DNA of 64,000 nucleotides, taken from positions 1 through 64,000 of the IMG/VR virus record IMGVR_UViG_3300027791_002264; one strand, 5' to 3'. Position 1 is the first letter of the stretch, and each line of letters starts with the position of its first letter. Under the pieces are notes generated by a model. The model worked only from the letters and a program-made list of their open reading frames with translations. It ran no database searches and was not told the origin of the DNA. Source of the stretch: a virus. Below, piece by piece: positions 60,216-64,000 of this stretch. The position numbers and the translations under genes were made by a program.

Positions 60216-60785
60216 ATGAATAATATACCTACATTTAAAGAATTTAATAATAAAAGATTAATTAATGAAACGTATGATTTGTTAGAAGGTAGTGTAAGCT
60301 ATGAAGATCTTAATGATGTTTTAAATGAAGGTATCTTTTCTTTTATTAAAGGTATCTTTATGAACCCAGGGCAAAAAAGAAAGCTAAGAAAGTTAGGAGA
60401 TCAATTATTTAAAATAAAAGTTCAAATTCAAAAATTAGATATAGAACAAAATGATATTGACAAAGCTGAAGGAGAACTTAAATCTAAAGATTCTAATTAT
60501 ACAGCAGATCCTATAGTAGCAGTAGCAGTAAATGCAGAAGAAAAGAAAAAGCAAGCATTACAAAATAAAGAAGGTATTGTAATAGATCAAATGGATTCTG
60601 TTGCTGGGCAGAATGAAACTCTAACTAAATATGTTAATAAACTTAAATTGGAAGTTAGGATGAAAGCTAATGAAGCTACTATTAAAATAGCTGATGATGA
60701 AATGGAAAGAATTCTAAAAAAGATACAAAAGAAAGATGCTAAAGAAATTGAAAAACTGGATAAAGACTTGGGTGAAGCAGCCTAA
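60216..60785 (+). CDS. Coiled-coil internal protein, 189 residues
   Basis: NNIPTFKEFNNKRLINETY resembles the MQHIPDYRQFVNER start at 41020. After NEGIFSFIKGIFMNPGQ, a hydrophobic segment, the rest is a long charged coiled coil ending in GEAA. It ends the second block before a terminator. Confidence 0.6.
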   Translation: MNNIPTFKEFNNKRLINETYDLLEGSVSYEDLNDVLNEGIFSFIKGIFMNPGQKRKLRKLGDQLFKIKVQIQKLDIEQNDIDKAEGELKSKDSNYTADPIVAVAVNAEEKKKQALQNKEGIVIDQMDSVAGQNETLTKYVNKLKLEVRMKANEATIKIADDEMERILKKIQKKDAKEIEKLDKDLGEAA

Positions 60786-60827
60786 AGAAGATCCTTATGA
60801 TACTTGGTATCCTGATAGATAATGTAT

Positions 60828-60850
60828 AAAGCTGGCTAATGCCGGCTTTT
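60828..60850 (+). terminator. Intrinsic terminator after the internal-protein block
   Basis: AAAGCTGGC (60828-60836) pairs with GCCGGCTTT (60841-60849; one G-U) around TAAT, followed by a short T run. Confidence 0.85.
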
Positions 60851-61046
60851 ATTGTCTCTAAGTATAACCTTCATCTAAAAGAGAGATATCTAAATATATA
60901 GATACATACAACAAAGCTATTTTATGATGATAGCCCCTCCCTATCCTCTTTATACATTGTCTAAGCACTGCACTAATCATTAAAACTTAATACATTTTAC
61001 ATAAAACAAATTTCATTTATTACATATAATAATAAATTAAGTATAC
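60851..61046 (+). promoter_or_regulatory. Intergenic region with late-type promoter motif
   Basis: No gene is visible in about 200 bases. An exact ATATAATAATAAA motif lies at 61024-61036, 10 bases before the ATG at 61047. An upstream purine-rich stretch and AGATATCTAAATATATAG lie near 60884. Confidence 0.5.
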
Positions 61047-61304
61047 ATGGATAACTTTATAGATCAAGCAATTTACAATTCTTATATGATAATTGCTGGA
61101 GAATTAACATTTGAACAAATCGTTGAAGATTGTGAAATAATATCGGAAGATTCAAAAGATCCTATGGATTCTATGACTTTTCCAGTTTTCTTTATACCTC
61201 CAGGTGAAGGCTATGATAATGAAGACTTAAATGAAATGATTAAATCATTTGAAGAAACAGAAGAATATGAAAAATGTTCTGTATTACTAAAATTAAAAAA
61301 ATAA
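61047..61304 (+). CDS. Acidic hypothetical protein, 85 residues
   Basis: A very acidic protein with a helical N-terminus (MIIAGELTFEQIVEDCEI). It opens a unit after a terminator and promoter motif. Not recognised; the acidity would suit a nucleic-acid mimic or partner of a basic protein, which is only a guess. Confidence 0.6.
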   Translation: MDNFIDQAIYNSYMIIAGELTFEQIVEDCEIISEDSKDPMDSMTFPVFFIPPGEGYDNEDLNEMIKSFEETEEYEKCSVLLKLKK

Positions 61305-61308
61305 AAAG

Positions 61309-61428
61309 ATGAAAACAAAAAAGCAAGAAATGAAAGATTTCCTATTAAATCATAAAGGAAATAAGTATAAAGCAAATAACATAGTAAGTTTATTATGGAA
61401 GTATGTAACAGGTAAAAAGAGTAAGTAA
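61309..61428 (+). CDS. Tiny basic protein, 39 residues
   Basis: A Lys-rich peptide (MKTKKQEMKDFLL ...) starting four bases after the stop before it. Followed by the next gene after two bases. Possible nucleic-acid-binding peptide; low certainty. Confidence 0.5.
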   Translation: MKTKKQEMKDFLLNHKGNKYKANNIVSLLWKYVTGKKSK

Positions 61429-61430
61429 TT

Positions 61431-61694
61431 ATGTGGTGGATAATAGGAATAACAGCTGTATTTGTAGCTATGTTTATATTCATTGGGATATCATTATATC
61501 ATGCACCTTTAATGCCTGAGGATTATGGACTAAAAGAAGAAGATATTTGGCCAGGTAATGAAATAACTAAAAAAGAAGATCCTAAATTAAAAGTAAAGGA
61601 AATAAAGAAAAATAAAAAAAGATCTTTTAATAAATCACAACCAGAATCTTTATTAAAATATTTACCACCAAATGATTATGAATTAGATAATTAA
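61431..61694 (+). CDS. Membrane-anchored basic protein, 87 residues
   Basis: An N-terminal membrane helix (WWIIGITAVFVAMFIFIGISLY) is followed by a lysine-rich cytoplasmic part. Not recognised. Confidence 0.6.
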   Translation: MWWIIGITAVFVAMFIFIGISLYHAPLMPEDYGLKEEDIWPGNEITKKEDPKLKVKEIKKNKKRSFNKSQPESLLKYLPPNDYELDN

Positions 61695-61698
61695 TAAT

Positions 61699-62763
61699 AT
61701 GACATTAGTAGATTCAACATGGACATGTGGTTGCGGATCATTGAATTCAGGATACTTAACAAGCTGCCCTGATTGTGATGCAAGAAAAACACCTAACAAT
61801 CTTATTATAAATTATAACCTAAAAGGTGGTGGTACATTATCACAAGTAGAAACTTTAATTAAAGCCTTTGCATATAATCCTCATTTATTACATAATCTAA
61901 AAACAAAAACATCATTAGAGATAAAAATATCAGAGTCTTTTCATATGAAGAATGTTACGACTGTTCTTAATTGGTGGGATTCTGTTTTAGATCAGGAGAA
62001 TAATGAAAGTAGTGAAATATTTGAATTATCTGAAGCAAGCTTAAGATCTTTACCAAAAGCATATAATACTGAATGTGGAAATCATTTATTACCATCCCTT
62101 AACTTAATTAATAATGAATATGATATACAGCTTTTACCTAAATTAAGAGAAGTTTGTGGAGTATTATTTAATTGGAAATCTTCATTGATAGATGATGTAG
62201 ATTATCATTATAAAAAATGGGCTTTGGATTCTAATACATTAGCTGTTCATCTAAGAACAACTGATATGAATGGATTACATAGTTGGTGGGGTACGGCTAC
62301 TTTAGATGATTATGTGACTTTAATTAATAAAGCTATTAAAGAAAATCCAAATATTAATAAAATATTTATAGCTAGTGATTCAACGAAAGACATTAAATAT
62401 TTAAATACAATTAATAACTTACCTCCTATACATTCTTTTAATATTTCAAGATTAGATAGTATTGAATTAGATTCATATTCTCAGCAATTAAAAAATTGGA
62501 GTGATCCTAATAATGGCTATGAAGTATTAAGAGATGTTCATATGCTTGCTAGGCTTCCTATTTTTATAGGCAGAATAAGCTCTGTTACAAATGTGGCTAT
62601 TATATTAAATAAAAATATAAAAAAATACTATTGTATTAATGAACATAGTAATGATCATACTGACTTAGAAAATACCAGAAGAACAGTAGTAACCAAATAT
62701 TTTCCACCTATAGGCATAACCTTAAATAATGACCAATTAGAAAAATACATAAAGATAAAATAA
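61699..62763 (+). CDS. Zinc-finger plus fucosyltransferase-like protein, paralogue 3
   Basis: The N-terminus (WTCGCGSLNSGYLTSCPDC) is a small zinc finger with two Cys pairs, like RanBP2 fingers. The rest shares LAVHLRTTDMNGLHSWWG, IFIASDSTKDIKYL and GRISSVTNVAIIL with the proteins at 33155 and 36370. Fusion of a finger to a glycosyltransferase is unusual, and might tether it to nucleic acid or to a ribosome/translation complex (inference). It lies far from the main glycan island. Confidence 0.65.
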   Translation: MTLVDSTWTCGCGSLNSGYLTSCPDCDARKTPNNLIINYNLKGGGTLSQVETLIKAFAYNPHLLHNLKTKTSLEIKISESFHMKNVTTVLNWWDSVLDQENNESSEIFELSEASLRSLPKAYNTECGNHLLPSLNLINNEYDIQLLPKLREVCGVLFNWKSSLIDDVDYHYKKWALDSNTLAVHLRTTDMNGLHSWWGTATLDDYVTLINKAIKENPNINKIFIASDSTKDIKYLNTINNLPPIHSFNISRLDSIELDSYSQQLKNWSDPNNGYEVLRDVHMLARLPIFIGRISSVTNVAIILNKNIKKYYCINEHSNDHTDLENTRRTVVTKYFPPIGITLNNDQLEKYIKIK

Positions 62764-63077
62764 TGCCAACTAAAAAGATAAGAAAAGAATTTAAAGAAGC
62801 AAACCGAAAAGAAATACGCTATGCCGTAATGGAGAATTTCTTTTTTGGTTTAAGTGGAGCTGTGATAGTTCCATTTATTGCATTAAGAATGGATATTGCA
62901 GTACTTATAGGTTATATGATACATTATTTTTATATTAGTAAAGTTATAAACAGACCTAAGTATACAACAAGTTTAGCTAAATTTATTTTATTTCCAATAC
63001 CAACTGCCTTAGGTGGCTTTGTAGGATATAAGATTGCATATTTTATTTCACAATACTTAACAGAATACATTCAATAA
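62763..63077 (+). CDS. Small membrane protein, 104 residues
   Basis: It starts on the last base of the previous stop. Two to three membrane helices (around FGLSGAVIVPFIAL, IAVLIGYMIHYFYI and LFPIPTALGGFVGYKI) with basic termini. Not recognised. Confidence 0.6.
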   Translation: MPTKKIRKEFKEANRKEIRYAVMENFFFGLSGAVIVPFIALRMDIAVLIGYMIHYFYISKVINRPKYTTSLAKFILFPIPTALGGFVGYKIAYFISQYLTEYIQ

Positions 63078-63086
63078 TAACTAAAA

Positions 63087-63113
63087 TTTGTTATAATTAT
63101 ATTAAATACTAAA
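63087..63113 (+). promoter_or_regulatory. Promoter-like TTTG and TACTAAA elements upstream of thyA
   Basis: TTTGTTATAATT at 63087-63098 and TACTAAA at 63107-63113, two bases before the ATG (63115-63117). Matches the second half of the CTTTCAGAA promoter class; no CTTTCAG box here. Confidence 0.45.
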
Positions 63114-63114
63114 T

Positions 63115-64000
63115 ATGATAGAAGATAAAGATTTTACGATAGATGAAAGATACCAAGAACTCTTACAAACAATTTTAGATTTTGGTAAAGAAAAGAAAGA
63201 TAGAACTGGAACTGGTACAAAATCAATATTCGGATATACAATAAGACATGATATGACTCAAGGATTTCCTTTGTTAACTACAAAGAAGATGGCTTATAAG
63301 TCAATGATAACAGAATTAAAATGGTTCTTAAGAGGAGATACAAATATTAAGTACTTACAAGAAAATAATTGTAAAATATGGGATGGTGATTATGCTAAGA
63401 GTGGAAGAACTGATGGTGACCTAGGTCCTATATATGGAAAGCAGTGGAGAAATTGGAACGGTGTAGATCAAATTCAGGATTTATTAATACAGCTTGAAAA
63501 TAACCCAGACTCAAGACGATTAATGGTAAATGCTTGGAATGTTAATGATTTAAATAAAATGACACTACCTCCTTGCCATTATGGATTTCAAATTTACACA
63601 ACTGAATTAACTCTAAAAGAAAGACAAGAAGAATTTTGTCATAAGTTAGGTAAGAGCATACATTTTGCAAAAAACTTAGAACACGACTTTTTAGATAAAG
63701 ATAATGTTCCTAAAAGAAAAATATCATTAATGTGGAATCAAAGATCCGTTGATGTATTTTTAGGATTGCCTTTTAATATTGCAAGCTATGCATTACTCCT
63801 TGAGTTAATAGGAAAAGAAGCAAACATGGTACCTGATCAGCTAATTGGTAATTTAGGAGATACTCATTTATACCTTAATCATTTAGAACAAGCAAAGGAA
63901 CAACTTAAAAGAGATCCTATAATGTTACCAGAAATAGAAGTAAGTAAAGTAGATATATTAAATGGAAAGTTTGATTATGACCTAATAGGTTATGAAAGTC
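63115..64000 (+). CDS. thyA: Thymidylate synthase, partial at the window end
   Basis: The frame is open to base 64000 with no stop, so the gene is cut by the edge. It has KDRTGTGT, the LPPCHYGFQIYT active site, and QRSVDVFLGLPFNIASYA, in which Asn (Asn177 of E. coli) keeps dUMP specificity, plus GDTHLYLNH. Between the Cys block and the RSVD block lies an extra stretch of about 35 residues, more than the E. coli enzyme. It makes dTMP, consuming methylene-tetrahydrofolate from glyA. It differs from the dCMP hydroxymethylase at 17481. Confidence 0.95.
   Translation, partial: MIEDKDFTIDERYQELLQTILDFGKEKKDRTGTGTKSIFGYTIRHDMTQGFPLLTTKKMAYKSMITELKWFLRGDTNIKYLQENNCKIWDGDYAKSGRTDGDLGPIYGKQWRNWNGVDQIQDLLIQLENNPDSRRLMVNAWNVNDLNKMTLPPCHYGFQIYTTELTLKERQEEFCHKLGKSIHFAKNLEHDFLDKDNVPKRKISLMWNQRSVDVFLGLPFNIASYALLLELIGKEANMVPDQLIGNLGDTHLYLNHLEQAKEQLKRDPIMLPEIEVSKVDILNGKFDYDLIGYES

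Noticed and set aside
1-64000. CRISPR arrays, insertion sequences and integrase
   Set aside because: I saw no regular spaced direct repeats, no transposase or integrase, and no terminal inverted repeats. The protein-repeat regions (tape measure, linkers) are within genes.

Overview
This window is one strand of a large, tailed, T4-type (myovirus) phage genome, not a bacterial chromosome. Every supported gene runs left to right. Genes are packed with 0-40 base gaps or ATGA-type overlaps. The window holds T4-type terminase (C-terminal end), contractile tail sheath and tube, two-subunit type II topoisomerase and T4 gp42-like dCMP hydroxymethylase. The host is probably a member of the Bacteroidota (Flavobacteriia-like). 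The DNA is very A+T rich, starts are preceded by A-rich stretches rather than Shine-Dalgarno sites, and some intergenic regions carry a TTTG box like that of Bacteroidota promoters. The phage also carries an outer-membrane beta-barrel gene with a Bacteroidota-style signal peptide. Host assignment is inference.

Layout. (1) 1-9.2 kb: terminase end, sheath, tube, a GIY-YIG-like insert, a baseplate/tail chaperone with an apparent +1 frameshift extension, and the tape measure. (2) 9.2-12.3 kb: cyclophilin, DnaQ-type exonuclease, then an RNA block of tmRNA (tag ADNAELAMAA), tRNA-Gly(ACC) and tRNA-Ala(TGC), then tiny genes. (3) 12.3-20.8 kb: topoisomerase, nucleotide kinases, dCMP hydroxymethylase, an ATP-grasp protein, a degenerate phosphoesterase and an ECF-like sigma factor. 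(4) 20.9-28 kb: membrane proteins, PD-(D/E)XK nuclease, PhoH, thioredoxin, a lysis-like pair, SNase and Hsp20. (5) 28-39.5 kb: a glycan island with about nine glycosyltransferases, two acetyltransferases, a cupin, an aminotransferase, Gmd and a KdsD-like isomerase. (6) 39.5-46 kb: a run of proteins sharing a short N-terminus that resembles the T4 capsid-targeting sequence. (7) 46-55.8 kb: ClpA/ClpP, more glycosyltransferases, serine hydroxymethyltransferase, UV endonuclease, an odd tRNA-like gene with an enlarged anticodon loop, and a CCA-adding enzyme. (8) 55.8-60.8 kb: a virion-like protein and a second run of capsid-targeted-like proteins. (9) 61-64 kb: small genes, a third fucosyltransferase-like paralogue, and thymidylate synthase running off the end.

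How the genes may work together. The tmRNA supplies an -AMAA degradation tag and ClpA (with an IGF loop) plus ClpP supply a matching protease, so the phage may carry its own tag-and-destroy system. None of its tRNAs or its tmRNA encodes a full 3' CCA, and it carries a CCA-adding enzyme. dCMP hydroxymethylase, serine hydroxymethyltransferase, thymidylate synthase and two nucleotide kinases form a one-carbon/pyrimidine module that suggests hydroxymethylcytosine DNA; the many glycosyltransferases could decorate that DNA or the virion. Thirteen proteins begin with a similar N-terminus ending near (I/V/L)xE, like T4 internal proteins. Several have further ES-V-V-x-EA sites between domains, so they look like packaged, protease-processed proteins that might be injected into the host. 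I consider this set, together with the tmRNA-ClpAP pair, the most interesting part of the window.
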